Shown here piece by piece: positions 16,862-24,712 of a DNA stretch of 64,000 nucleotides. Both the position numbers and the translations under genes were made by a program. The stretch covers positions 124,001-188,000 of the forward strand of contig JAKLJP010000012.1 of assembly GCA_023151115.1 (NCBI GenBank). The letters are read 5' to 3'. The stretch's first letter is position 1. Every line of letters begins with the position of its first letter. The notes under the pieces are model-generated. The model ran no database searches, had not been told where the DNA came from, and saw only the letters and a program-made list of their open reading frames with translations. The DNA is from Anaerolineae bacterium. Its GTDB lineage: Bacteria; Chloroflexota; Anaerolineae; 4572-78; J111.

Positions 16862-16865
16862 ATCT

Positions 16866-18083
16866 TTAGCCATTGCTCTGTGCCTGCTCTTTCCCGCCGA
16901 CAGCCATCATCACGACGGTGCGATTCACCGCACCCAGCAGTTTGTGGGCTTTGTCCACCACCGGAAAGGGTGCATCGGTGGTGACGGTCAGGGGAATCAG
17001 CTCTTCCAGCTTGGTATCGCTGTAAACTACCGGAAAGTTGTTAAGCATCGAACTGATATCGGCCTGGCCCGCTTTAGCCCCGGCCACATCCTCTAACGAC
17101 AGCACCCCCAGGTAGCGGCCCTCCGCCCCCTTGACAAAGGCGGTGGTGCTGCCCTTGACCTGCATCACCGATAAGACCGTGGCCATATCGTCGGTGTCCA
17201 GGACCACCGGCTGGTCGTTATCCTGGGCGATGATCCCGGCGGTCAGCACTTTGGCCCGTGGCACATCTTTGGTAAACTCGCGGACGTAATTGTTAACCGG
17301 GTATAGCACCAGCTCTTCCGGCGTACCCTGCTGGACAATCTCGCCATCCTTCATAATGGCAATATGGTGGCCCAGTTTGATGGCCTCCAGAAAGTCGTGA
17401 GTGATAAAGATAATGGTTTTGCGCATCTCTTTTTCCAGCTTGATCAGCTCATCCTGCATTTCGCGGCGGATGAGCGGGTCAAGGGCGCTGAAAGGTTCGT
17501 CAAACAGCATAATCTCCGGGTCGGCGGCCAGGGCGCGGGCAATGCCCACCCGCTGCTGCATACCGCCGCTCAACTCGCCAGGGTAATGGCGCTCCCAGCC
17601 GGACAGCCCGACCAGGTCCAGGATTTGCCTGGCCCGCTCGCGCCGTTTGGCCAGCTCCACCCCCTGAATTTCCAGGCCGTAGCCGACATTATCCAGCACC
17701 CGCCGGTGTGGAAACAGCCCAAAATGTTGAAAGACCATGCTGATTTTGTGACGGCGCAGCTCGCGCAGTTGCTTTTCATCCATGGCCACCACATCCTGGC
17801 CGTTCATCAGGATTTTGCCCTTGGTTGGCTCGATCAGGCGTGAGATGCAGCGGACCAGGGTGGATTTGCCGCTGCCCGACAGCCCCATGACCACAAAGAT
17901 TTCACCCTTGCGCACATCGAAGCTGACATCTTTGACGGCGACCACATGGCCGGTCTCGGCCAGGATTTCTTTTTTGGAGCGGTTGGATTCGAGCATCGGG
18001 GCAATACGTTCGGGGTGAGGGCCAAATACTTTCCAGACATGTTGGCAGGAGATTTCGTAGGCTGTTTCGACTGGCGGAGTCAT
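16866..18083 (-). CDS. proV: Glycine betaine/proline ABC transporter ATP-binding protein
   Basis: 405 residues, normal for ProV/OpuAA. Walker A GLSGSGKST is at 67-75, the signature LSGGMQQRVGIARAL at 171-185 and Walker B IMLFDEP at 191-197. The C-terminal 130 residues form a CBS pair that senses ionic strength in OpuA-type systems. The N-terminal extension with NRSKKEILAETGHVVAVKDV is typical of this transporter group. GGAGGAAG precedes the ATG. It is the first gene of a two-gene unit with proW and has its own promoter at 18332-18359. Confidence 0.93.
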   Translation of the reverse strand: MTPPVETAYEISCQHVWKVFGPHPERIAPMLESNRSKKEILAETGHVVAVKDVSFDVRKGEIFVVMGLSGSGKSTLVRCISRLIEPTKGKILMNGQDVVAMDEKQLRELRRHKISMVFQHFGLFPHRRVLDNVGYGLEIQGVELAKRRERARQILDLVGLSGWERHYPGELSGGMQQRVGIARALAADPEIMLFDEPFSALDPLIRREMQDELIKLEKEMRKTIIFITHDFLEAIKLGHHIAIMKDGEIVQQGTPEELVLYPVNNYVREFTKDVPRAKVLTAGIIAQDNDQPVVLDTDDMATVLSVMQVKGSTTAFVKGAEGRYLGVLSLEDVAGAKAGQADISSMLNNFPVVYSDTKLEELIPLTVTTDAPFPVVDKAHKLLGAVNRTVVMMAVGGKEQAQSNG

Positions 18084-18130
18084 CGGCGCACTTCCTCCAT
18101 TTAAAGTTTGAATGTGACACGTTTCACGTT

Positions 18131-18165
18131 TATCTCGTTCCCAAACTCAGTTTGGGAACGAGATA
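18131..18165. repeat. 35-bp palindrome, copy 1
   Basis: Perfect 17-bp arms (TATCTCGTTCCCAAACT and its inverse) surround a single C. A near-identical copy is at 34194-34228. Two 7-bp CACGTTT units adjoin it at 18118-18131, and the second copy also has a 7-bp array beside it. Confidence 0.8.
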
Positions 18166-18255
18166 GAAAAAACCGTTACGTTTTACGATCGTTACGCCCC
18201 GTCGCGCAGATTTGGTGAGAAACCATTTGAACTTTTTCGGAAATGAAAGGGTGTC

Positions 18256-18288
18256 TTAGCCTCGAAAAACCCGCAGCAGCGAGGCTAA
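18256..18288. repeat. Hairpin in the proV leader
   Basis: TTAGCCTCG and CGAGGCTAA are perfect 9-bp arms with a 15-nt loop, inside the predicted 5' leader of proV. A regulatory role is possible; no known riboswitch class was recognised. Confidence 0.4.
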
Positions 18289-18331
18289 CATTGAAGATGA
18301 GGTCAATCAGCCGACGGGCCAATTTATCGAA

Positions 18332-18359
18332 AGTATAGGGCAGTTCTGGAAAATGTCAA
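18332..18359 (-). promoter_or_regulatory. Promoter for proV-proW
   Basis: On the minus strand TTGACA (18354-18359), a 16-bp spacer and TATACT (18332-18337). It has the same hexamers as the proX promoter. The leader to the proV start would be about 240 nt and carries two hairpins. Confidence 0.6.
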
Positions 18360-18492
18360 GCGTATTGTGGAGTGGTTAGGGCAAACGTATACTCAACAAA
18401 TTGAAGTAAAATTATCCTCCAAACCAAACCAGACCCTGGCGAGCGTAGGAGCATAGTCCGGCATTGTGACCGGGCTAAATCTTTTGTTTATA

Positions 18493-18615
18493 GTAACTAC
18501 CCAGCCATGTCATTTCGACCGCAGGGAGAAATCCTCGATTCCTTACTTTTACGTGTTGTAGCCTGGGGATTTCTCGCTCCTTTGTCGCTCTCATGACATG
18601 AGCCTGAGTAGTAAC
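18493..18615. repeat. Inverted repeat of 123 bp, CATGTCATTTCGA family, copy 1
   Basis: The ends GTAACTAC...CATGTCATTTCGAC and ATGACATGAG...GTAGTAAC are inverse of each other. It shares ends and interior (GAGAAATC) with 40243-40364 and 63838-63960. Confidence 0.7.
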
Positions 18616-18719
18616 TGTTTATACTTATCTCCTATCGCGCTCGTAACGTTGTCCGTAACGTTCCGGCGACGTTTTTGGGGGAAACTGAGGTATAATGTAA
18701 CTGGAGGACGTGTTATCCG

Positions 18720-19739
18720 ATGACTGCCGTTCAGGTTCAATTTACCGATCCAAAAAGAGAGCGTAGGCGGTTCTTTGGGCAGGCGACTCTGCTGGCAGTT
18801 TTGCTGCTGCTGGGCGTTGCTCTCTTGGCGCTGTACTGGCCCATCAACTACCAGCCAGTAGTTCAGCTCAACCCGGCCCACAGCTACGGTGAAGCCATCA
18901 CCCGGCTGGAGGCGCTGCAAGCCAAAGATAAGGGTCTGGCCTTGTCTTCGGGCTGTGAGACGCAGGTGATGACCCACAGCCAGCGGGTCGAACGGGTGCT
19001 GGTGTTATTGCATGGCTACCGCAACTGCCCGGCCCAATTTGCGCGGGTGGGAACCATTTTTTACGAGCAGGGTTATAACGTTATCATCCCGCGTATGCCC
19101 CACCATGGCTTGGCTGATGTGCTGACCCCCGATCAAGCCAACCTCACCGCCGATGAACTGGTGATCCACGTTACCGAAGTTGTAGATATTGCCCAGGGCC
19201 TGGGTGAGCACGTCACCGTAGCCGGTATGTCAACCGGTGCTGTTCTGGCTGGCTGGGCGGCTCAACAGCGGACTGATATCGAACGGGCCGTATTGATTGC
19301 CCCCTTTTTTGGGCCGCAAGCAATCCCGGCTGTTTTGAACACCCCAGTGATCAAGCTGTTCAATATCTTACCCAACGTTTTTCTGTGGCAGGATGATCTG
19401 TTGCAGGCCAGGGTGCCCAATCCGCCCCAGGTTTACCCGCAAAATGCCACACGAGCGCTCAGCCAGATTCTCCAACTCAGTGCAGCCGTGCGGAACAACG
19501 CCGGCCAACCCCCTGCTGCTGGTGCAATGGTAGTGATTACTAATGCCAATGATGATGCTGTTGATAATCAGATGACCGCCGCATTGGTCGCTGCCTGGCA
19601 GCAGACCGGCTATAAGCCGCTGGAGACTTACGAATTTGCCGCCGAGTTGGGTCTGGATCACGATCTGGTTGATCCGGCTCACCCCAAACAAAAAATAGAC
19701 CTGGCCTATCCCACCTTAATTGATCTGATGGCCCGATAA
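18720..19739 (+). CDS. Membrane-anchored alpha/beta hydrolase
   Basis: 339 residues. A single membrane segment near 22-40 is followed by an extracytoplasmic or membrane-bound hydrolase domain. LLHGYRNCPAQF (about 96-107) supplies the oxyanion region, GMSTGAVLAG (about 163-172) the GxSxG nucleophile (Ser165), NANDDAVDN the acid and LDHDLVDP the histidine. It resembles carboxylesterase or lysophospholipase-type enzymes, but the substrate is unknown. TATAAT at 18691-18696 and GGAGGA upstream of the ATG give it a likely own promoter and ribosome binding site. Confidence 0.8.
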   Translation: MTAVQVQFTDPKRERRRFFGQATLLAVLLLLGVALLALYWPINYQPVVQLNPAHSYGEAITRLEALQAKDKGLALSSGCETQVMTHSQRVERVLVLLHGYRNCPAQFARVGTIFYEQGYNVIIPRMPHHGLADVLTPDQANLTADELVIHVTEVVDIAQGLGEHVTVAGMSTGAVLAGWAAQQRTDIERAVLIAPFFGPQAIPAVLNTPVIKLFNILPNVFLWQDDLLQARVPNPPQVYPQNATRALSQILQLSAAVRNNAGQPPAAGAMVVITNANDDAVDNQMTAALVAAWQQTGYKPLETYEFAAELGLDHDLVDPAHPKQKIDLAYPTLIDLMAR

Positions 19740-19768
19740 CTTATCCTCCTCCTACGGTTGCCCTTTTC

Positions 19769-19848
19769 AGACACGCGGTTTCTGCATCTTAAAGAAAAAT
19801 TCGTTTTCCAAGTAGAACTGGCTGAAAATCGATAGAAACCGGGTGTCT
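19769..19848. repeat. 80-bp inverted repeat after the hydrolase gene
   Basis: AGACACGCGGTTTCT and AGAAACCGGGTGTCT are 15-nt arms with one mismatch. They enclose an AT-rich 50-bp centre. It is MITE-like; no second copy was found in the window. Confidence 0.5.
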
Positions 19849-19958
19849 TGCCAAAACTGCAAAGGTGGTACTGCTCGATACCTCTTAAAAATGAGCAAAA
19901 AATGGACAGTTTTTGGACTGTTCTGACTTTTAGATTGGCATATACTATGATTACTTTG

Positions 19959-20639
19959 ATGAAGCGTTATGTCATTATGAAATACTTTTCCCAACTGCTG
20001 ATTGGCCTGTTTATCAGCCTGAGCCTGGGTTGCACAGCAGTGGCCAATGGGCAAAACTTAACGGCAACGGCCGAGGGCACGGCAGTTAGTTCCGAGCCGG
20101 CTTCGGCTACGCCGCCCCCTCTATTAACCTTTACCTATACGCCTTTGCCTGTGCCGACATCTACTGTTTCCCCTACAACCACTTCTACCTCTACCCGGGC
20201 TAACACCGCTACCGCAACTTCAACATCAACCCTTACGATGCAGTCGAGCGCCACACCTGTACCAACCCAGACCTCAACTCCAACCACCCCACCCCCTACT
20301 GCTACCAGCGCCGATACTTCGGCCCAGGTTGAGCACGGTTTGGAAGTGTATAAACAACAGTACTGCGGCCTGTGTCATCAGCTTGACGCCGCCGCTACTG
20401 CAGGTCAGTTTGGCCCTTCCCACAACGACCTTGGCCTTACGGCGGAACAACGTATCCATGACGCCCATTACACCGGCGCAGCCACAACCGCCGCGGAGTA
20501 CATCCACGAGAGCATTATCACCCCCAAGGCTTACCTGGTGCCCGGCTATGAGCACACCGCCCACCATATGCCCGCTTACGGCCACCTGAGCGAAAACGAT
20601 GTTGACGCCCTGGTGCAACTGCTGCTGCAACAAAGGTAA
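19959..20639 (+). CDS. Cytochrome c family lipoprotein
   Basis: About 226 residues from the ATG at 19959. A lipoprotein signal ends LSLSLGC, then comes a long Thr/Ser/Pro-rich linker (about 30-125) and a class I cytochrome c domain. The haem site YCGLCHQ gives CxxCH, and HHMPAYGHLSENDVDALVQLL supplies the distal Met and C-terminal helix. It is an outer-face electron carrier. The start is unsure: a second ATG at 19977 would give a more compact signal peptide, and TATACT at 19941-19946 would favour it. The upstream frame is open but not protein-like. Partners are not evident from the neighbours. Confidence 0.8.
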   Translation: MKRYVIMKYFSQLLIGLFISLSLGCTAVANGQNLTATAEGTAVSSEPASATPPPLLTFTYTPLPVPTSTVSPTTTSTSTRANTATATSTSTLTMQSSATPVPTQTSTPTTPPPTATSADTSAQVEHGLEVYKQQYCGLCHQLDAAATAGQFGPSHNDLGLTAEQRIHDAHYTGAATTAAEYIHESIITPKAYLVPGYEHTAHHMPAYGHLSENDVDALVQLLLQQR

Positions 20640-20640
20640 G

Positions 20641-20741
20641 TTCCAGTAAGTCACGAATTGCGGAGCCAGCACCCTCAGTGCGGCTCCGCTGGGCACGTAG
20701 GCGTGTCCGCTTCGTGTCCTCTAAAATTGTGATTTACTGAA
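20641..20741. repeat. Palindromic repeat of about 100 bp, copy 2
   Basis: It begins right after the cytochrome stop. CAGTAAGTCAC and GTGATTTACTG are the outer arms, and GCGGAGCC and GGCTCCGC the inner ones. The inverse aligns with 13163-13257. Confidence 0.7.
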
Positions 20742-20812
20742 TTTGCTTTGTAGAAGTTAGGGTTTATGATTATTTGACAATAAATAGAGGGCCTGAGTTT
20801 TATACACTTTAT

Positions 20813-20931
20813 CTATACTGAAATCAGAATGAAAGCAGAACTTTTTCATAATTAGAGTCAAAGCCAAATCTGGCGTGTTTTACCTGCCAGCCTTTTTTGA
20901 AAGTTACGTTCTCATTCTGTTTTTGGTATAA
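20813..20931. mobile_element. 119-bp MITE-like element, copy 1
   Basis: Its sequence is the exact inverse of 31850-31968, identical at all 119 positions. The ends are imperfect inverted repeats of about 35 bp (CTATACTGAAATCAGAATGA and TCATTCTGTTTTTGGTATAA). TATA at both ends fits an IS630/Tc1-type element using TA targets (inference). Its right end gives the extended -10 TGGTATAAT of the next gene. Confidence 0.85.
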
Positions 20932-20932
20932 T
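20924..20932 (+). promoter_or_regulatory. Extended -10 promoter at the MITE end
   Basis: TGGTATAAT lies at the junction of the 119-bp element and host DNA, 19 bp before the ScyD-like start codon. No good -35 hexamer is present, as is usual for extended -10 promoters. The leader would be very short, but AAGGAGAT fits within it. Confidence 0.5.
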
Positions 20933-20950
20933 ATCAAAAGGAGATATTGT

Positions 20951-22267
20951 ATGAGAAAAGTAGTATTAGTAGTTAGCCTCGTTTTAATTTTAGGTCTGGC
21001 TGCCGGAATCAGCCATGCCCAGGAGGGTGGAACCCCCATAGCAACGGGTTTAAACGGCCCAATGGGTGTGCTGGTAGCCCCCGATGGAAGCGTCTGGGTG
21101 ATTGATTCGGGCATGGGTGGTGAAACAGAACTGCCCGGTACCGACCCCATGACCGGTGAAGCCGTTACGGCTAAACTGGGCGACACCACTCAGGTAGTTC
21201 AAGTAACCCCCGATGGAACCCAGAGCGTGGTGGTTAATCTCCCCTCGATTTTACAAGGCATGGAAGCAACCGGCGGCGCCCGGCTGGCTTTACTCAACGA
21301 CACCCTCTATGCCACCAGCGGCTTCTGGATTGAATCGGCTGGTGCTGACGCCGCGCCCAATATGGCTACAGTGGTTAAGATTGAGAAGGGCCAGGTGAGC
21401 GAAGTGTCCAATTTGTGGAAGCTAGAAACCAGCCAGAACCCCGGCGGCTTCATTAAGGAAGCGCACCCCTATGGCCTGGCCGCCGGCCCCGACGGCAACT
21501 TGTGGGTAACAGATGCCGGGGCCAACGATTTGTTGAAGGTAGACCCAGCCACCGGCGAAGTTGAGATTGTCGCGGTTTTTGACGGTGTGCCCAGTCCATT
21601 GCCTAATGATGCCCGCGGCGGCGCGATGGAATCGGACCCGGTTCCCACCGGCATTGCCTTTGGCCCCGACGGCAGTGCTTATGTCTCCTTTTTACCCGGT
21701 TTTCCATTCCTGCCCGGCTCGGCCAAAGTGGTTAAAGTAACTTCGGACGGGCAGGTGAGCGATTACGCTACCGGCCTGACGATGGTGACCGACCTCCGCG
21801 CCGGCCCTGACGGCAACCTGTACGCCGTGCAAATCGGCCAATTCACCGAACAAGGCCCGGTGCCGAACAGCGGTGCAGTTATTCGGGTCAAAGAAGGCGA
21901 TGCCTCAGAAGTGGTCATGAGCGGCCTGTCCTTCCCTACCTCAATTGACTTCAACACGGCGGGCGATGCTTATGTTACCCTTAACGGCATCGGCGCACCC
22001 GGCTCCGGTCAGGTGGTCAAATATGACGGGCTGACCGGTATGGCCGGTACGCCCTTACCCGAACCGGCGGCCCCAGCCCCGGCTGCTTCTGCTCCGGCTG
22101 AGTCCGCCCCTGCCGCCGAACCCGCTCCGGCCACCCTGCCTACTTCCGGCGGCGATTTGTCCGCGAACAGCTGGATCGGTGGGTTGATAGCGGCGCTGGG
22201 CCTCAGCCTGGTTGCAGCGGGCTTGCTCTTAAATCGAAGCCGGTCTCTTTTTAGGATCTCTCGCTAA
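20951..22267 (+). CDS. ScyD/ScyE-family secreted beta-propeller protein
   Basis: 438 residues from the ATG at 20951, chosen for AAGGAGAT 7 bp upstream and the clean signal peptide that follows (cleavage after SHA). NHL/SMP-30-like repeats run from about 30 to 370 (GPMGVLVAPDGSVWVID, GLAAGPDGNLWVTDAG, GIAFGPDGSAYVSF, DLRAGPDGNLYAV), matching the ScyD/ScyE family. An Ala/Pro-rich spacer leads to LPTSGG, a hydrophobic segment and a basic tail. That order is like a sortase sorting signal, so the protein may be anchored at the cell surface. Its role is unknown, and there is no scytonemin pathway nearby. Its promoter is contributed by the MITE end. Confidence 0.82.
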   Translation: MRKVVLVVSLVLILGLAAGISHAQEGGTPIATGLNGPMGVLVAPDGSVWVIDSGMGGETELPGTDPMTGEAVTAKLGDTTQVVQVTPDGTQSVVVNLPSILQGMEATGGARLALLNDTLYATSGFWIESAGADAAPNMATVVKIEKGQVSEVSNLWKLETSQNPGGFIKEAHPYGLAAGPDGNLWVTDAGANDLLKVDPATGEVEIVAVFDGVPSPLPNDARGGAMESDPVPTGIAFGPDGSAYVSFLPGFPFLPGSAKVVKVTSDGQVSDYATGLTMVTDLRAGPDGNLYAVQIGQFTEQGPVPNSGAVIRVKEGDASEVVMSGLSFPTSIDFNTAGDAYVTLNGIGAPGSGQVVKYDGLTGMAGTPLPEPAAPAPAASAPAESAPAAEPAPATLPTSGGDLSANSWIGGLIAALGLSLVAAGLLLNRSRSLFRISR

Positions 22268-22274
22268 CCCCTCA

Positions 22275-22307
22275 AGGTGACTGGCGTTCATCAGACGCCA
22301 GTCGCCT
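22275..22307 (+). terminator. Hairpin after the ScyD-like gene
   Basis: GACTGGCGT pairs with ACGCCAGTC around a 7-nt loop, 12 bp after the stop. No T-run follows, so it is a terminator-like hairpin rather than a certain terminator. Confidence 0.5.
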
Positions 22308-22312
22308 GGTAA

Positions 22313-22377
22313 GGTGGAGGATTGGAGGAATGGATGCTTCTTAATCTAGCCCTCCAGTCTTCCAACCTTCCAAGCTA
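22313..22377. repeat. 8-bp array with inverted half
   Basis: GGTGGAGG, ATTGGAGG, AATGGATG are answered by CCAGTCTT, CCAACCTT, CCAAGC. It shares the TTGGAGG-type unit with 38131-38167 and 43739-43790. The rest of 22378-22584 shows no clear element. Confidence 0.6.
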
Positions 22378-22584
22378 ATTACGATTGGCCGCCGCACTTG
22401 CTGCACCAGCGCTGTGTGTGCCATAATGTCTGCCCACAAGCCCCTTCGTTCCATTACTACCAAACTTTATTAAAATAACTTTACCTGCCTTTAATGGGTG
22501 GTTAACCGAGCTTTAAAGAGCTATTAAATAGCGGCTGCTATAGTGGGCCGAACTTTTATCTACATTTATTTATAGGAGGGAGAG

Positions 22585-24090
22585 ATGAGGGTGAAATTTC
22601 TCTGGAAACGAGGCTTGCTGCTGGCAGTGCTGCTGTTCTTCTGCTCGGTGTTGGCGGCGCAGGCGCAAGAGAACGGTCCGGCAGCGGTCGAAATCCGGGT
22701 GATGACCTTTAATATTTGGGTTGGGGGTGAGTTGGTGGATTTTAACCAGGTGGTTGAGACGATTAAGGCAGCCAGGGCCGATATTGTCGGCTTGCAGGAA
22801 GCGGGCGGGAATACCCGTCGTGTGGCCGAGGCGCTGGGCTGGCCTCACGCCAACGAGCGGCTGCAAATTATCTCCCGTTTTCCTTTGATTGATCCCCCAG
22901 ATGGGAACGGTATGTATATTTATGCCCAGATTAATCCCGGCGAGGTGGTCGCCTTGGCCAATGTGCATCTGCCCTCTGACCCCTATGGACCGTATGCCGT
23001 GCGGGATGGTTCTGCCCCCGAAGAAGTGCTGGAGCTGGAAAAAACAACTCGCCTGACGGTGATTGAACCACAGTTAGCCACCTTGTCGAAGTTGGTTGAA
23101 GCGGGAACGCCGGTTTTTCTGACCGGCGATTTTAACACGCCCTCGCATCGGGACTGGACCGAAGTAGTGGTCGAAGCACGGGAGGAGGTGAAATATCCGC
23201 TGGAATGGCCGGTTACAGCGGCGGTCGAAGCGGCGGGACTACAGGACACCTATCGGGTAGCGCATCCTGACCCAGTAGCTCAACCGGGCATCACCTGGAC
23301 TTACGGTTATCCCTACCCCCGACTCAAGCCCGACGAGATGGTGGACCGAATAGATTTGGTTTTTGCCGGGGGGCCGGTGGAAGTGCTCAACAGCGAACTG
23401 GTTGGTCCTGCTGGTGTCCCCGATGTGGATATTGGGGTGCAGCCCTTTCCTTCGGATCACAGCGGGGTTGTCTCGACTGTAAGGGTCACGCCCGTGGTCC
23501 CGCCCCTGTTTGTCGCCACCGACCGGCGGCGGGTTGAGGTCGGCCAGCCGATTGTGATTCGCTATCATACCCCCACCGGCGAAGAGTCGGACCGGATTGT
23601 GCTTGTTCCGGCAGGTGGCAGCGCCGAAGAAGATGCTTTGATGTGGCTGCCCCCTTACGAAGCCAGTTTCTTTGGCAGCGTCACCTTTGGCTCGGCGCAT
23701 TTAACGTCGGGGCTTTACGAGGCAGTGCTGGTCGGTGCTGAGGGCGAAGAAGTATCACGGAGCCAGTTCTGGCTGGTTGACCCCGCTACTATGCCAACGG
23801 TAAGCACAGGCAAGACCAGCTATAAAGTGGGCGAGCCTATTACCGTAACCTGGGAAAATGCTCCCGCCCATCGCTGGGATTGGATCGGTCTCTACTCGGC
23901 CGGCGAGCCGGATTTATACAACGGCTACTGGGGGTACCTTTACACCCAAGCCAGTGTCGCCGGGGAGGCCGCTTTTGATGCTGCCGGCCTGGGCGAAGCG
24001 ATGCTTCCGCCCGGCGAATACGAACTCCGGCTGATGCTGGATGATGTATATGTGGTCCTAGCCACCTCTTCATTTACAGTGACTGAATAG
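22585..24090 (+). CDS. Secreted endonuclease/exonuclease/phosphatase-family protein
   Basis: 501 residues with a signal peptide (cleavage after AAQA, about 25). The EEP catalytic motifs appear in order: TFNIW (near 41), GLQEAGG (near 70), ANVHL (near 130), GDFNTPSH (near 179), DRIDLVF (near 253) and SDHSGVVS (near 291). The enzyme should cut phosphodiesters or phosphomonoesters outside the membrane. From about 305 on there are two Ig-like modules; WDWIGLYSAGEPD in the second is typical of a domain seen in such phosphatases. AGGAGGGAG precedes the ATG. Confidence 0.82.
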   Translation: MRVKFLWKRGLLLAVLLFFCSVLAAQAQENGPAAVEIRVMTFNIWVGGELVDFNQVVETIKAARADIVGLQEAGGNTRRVAEALGWPHANERLQIISRFPLIDPPDGNGMYIYAQINPGEVVALANVHLPSDPYGPYAVRDGSAPEEVLELEKTTRLTVIEPQLATLSKLVEAGTPVFLTGDFNTPSHRDWTEVVVEAREEVKYPLEWPVTAAVEAAGLQDTYRVAHPDPVAQPGITWTYGYPYPRLKPDEMVDRIDLVFAGGPVEVLNSELVGPAGVPDVDIGVQPFPSDHSGVVSTVRVTPVVPPLFVATDRRRVEVGQPIVIRYHTPTGEESDRIVLVPAGGSAEEDALMWLPPYEASFFGSVTFGSAHLTSGLYEAVLVGAEGEEVSRSQFWLVDPATMPTVSTGKTSYKVGEPITVTWENAPAHRWDWIGLYSAGEPDLYNGYWGYLYTQASVAGEAAFDAAGLGEAMLPPGEYELRLMLDDVYVVLATSSFTVTE

Positions 24091-24164
24091 ACTTGCCACT
24101 GGTTATCTTTGACTCTGATGTGGCTGCGGGCTAAGATATTCTGGAACAGCGAGAATGAAAATCT

Positions 24165-24193
24165 GGAGTGCAAAAGCTATGCTTTTGTACTCC
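24165..24193. repeat. 5'-UTR hairpin repeat, copy 2
   Basis: GGAGTGCAAAAGC, a TAT loop and GCTTTTGTACTCC. Relative to copy 1 one base pair has become a G-U wobble, so RNA pairing is kept. It ends 17 bp before the msrB ribosome binding site. Confidence 0.75.
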
Positions 24194-24220
24194 AAGCAAC
24201 TTACTTTTAAGGAGGTCAAG

Positions 24221-24676
24221 ATGAAAAACTTTAACAAACCGTCCGATGCCGAACTGCGCCAGCGCCTGTCGCCGGAACAGTACCAGGTGACGCAGCACGA
24301 GGGGACCGAACCGCCTTTTCGCAATGAATATTGGGATAACAAAAAACCGGGCATTTACGTAGATGTGGTCTCCGGTGAACCGCTGTTTAGCTCGTTGGAC
24401 AAGTACGATTCCGGCACGGGTTGGCCCAGCTTTACCCAACCCCTCGAACCGGAGAATATTACCACTCGCGTTGACCGTCAGCTCTGGATGGCCCGCACCG
24501 AAGTGCGCTCCAAGCACGCCGATTCTCATCTGGGCCACGTTTTTGACGACGGCCCGGAGCCAACCGGCCTGCGCTTTTGCATGAACTCGGCCGCATTGCG
24601 TTTTATTCCCGTGGAAAAGCTGGAAGAAGAGGGGTATGGGGAGTATCTCTCGTTATTCCAGAAAGAGGAAAAGTAA
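24221..24676 (+). CDS. msrB: Peptide methionine (R)-S-oxide reductase
   Basis: 151 residues from the ATG preceded by AAGGAGGTC; the frame is open further upstream but crosses a hairpin. [20 protein letters not shown] and the catalytic cysteine motif [11 protein letters not shown] are diagnostic of MsrB. It reduces the R form of oxidised methionine using thioredoxin. The two CxxC pairs that bind zinc in many MsrBs are absent ([15 protein letters not shown] instead), so it belongs to the zinc-free type. A hairpin repeat lies just upstream. Confidence 0.93.
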   Translation: MKNFNKPSDAELRQRLSPEQYQVTQHEGTEPPFRNEYWDNKKPGIYVDVVSGEPLFSSLDKYDSGTGWPSFTQPLEPENITTRVDRQLWMARTEVRSKHADSHLGHVFDDGPEPTGLRFCMNSAALRFIPVEKLEEEGYGEYLSLFQKEEK

Positions 24677-24712
24677 AAGCCATAATTGAGCGACAGTAGC
24701 ATCGCTAACTGG

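Noticed and set aside
20897..20950. Earlier start for the ScyD-like gene
   Set aside because: It would lie inside the 119-bp element and before the promoter -10 box. The ATG at 20951 has a good ribosome binding site and signal peptide.
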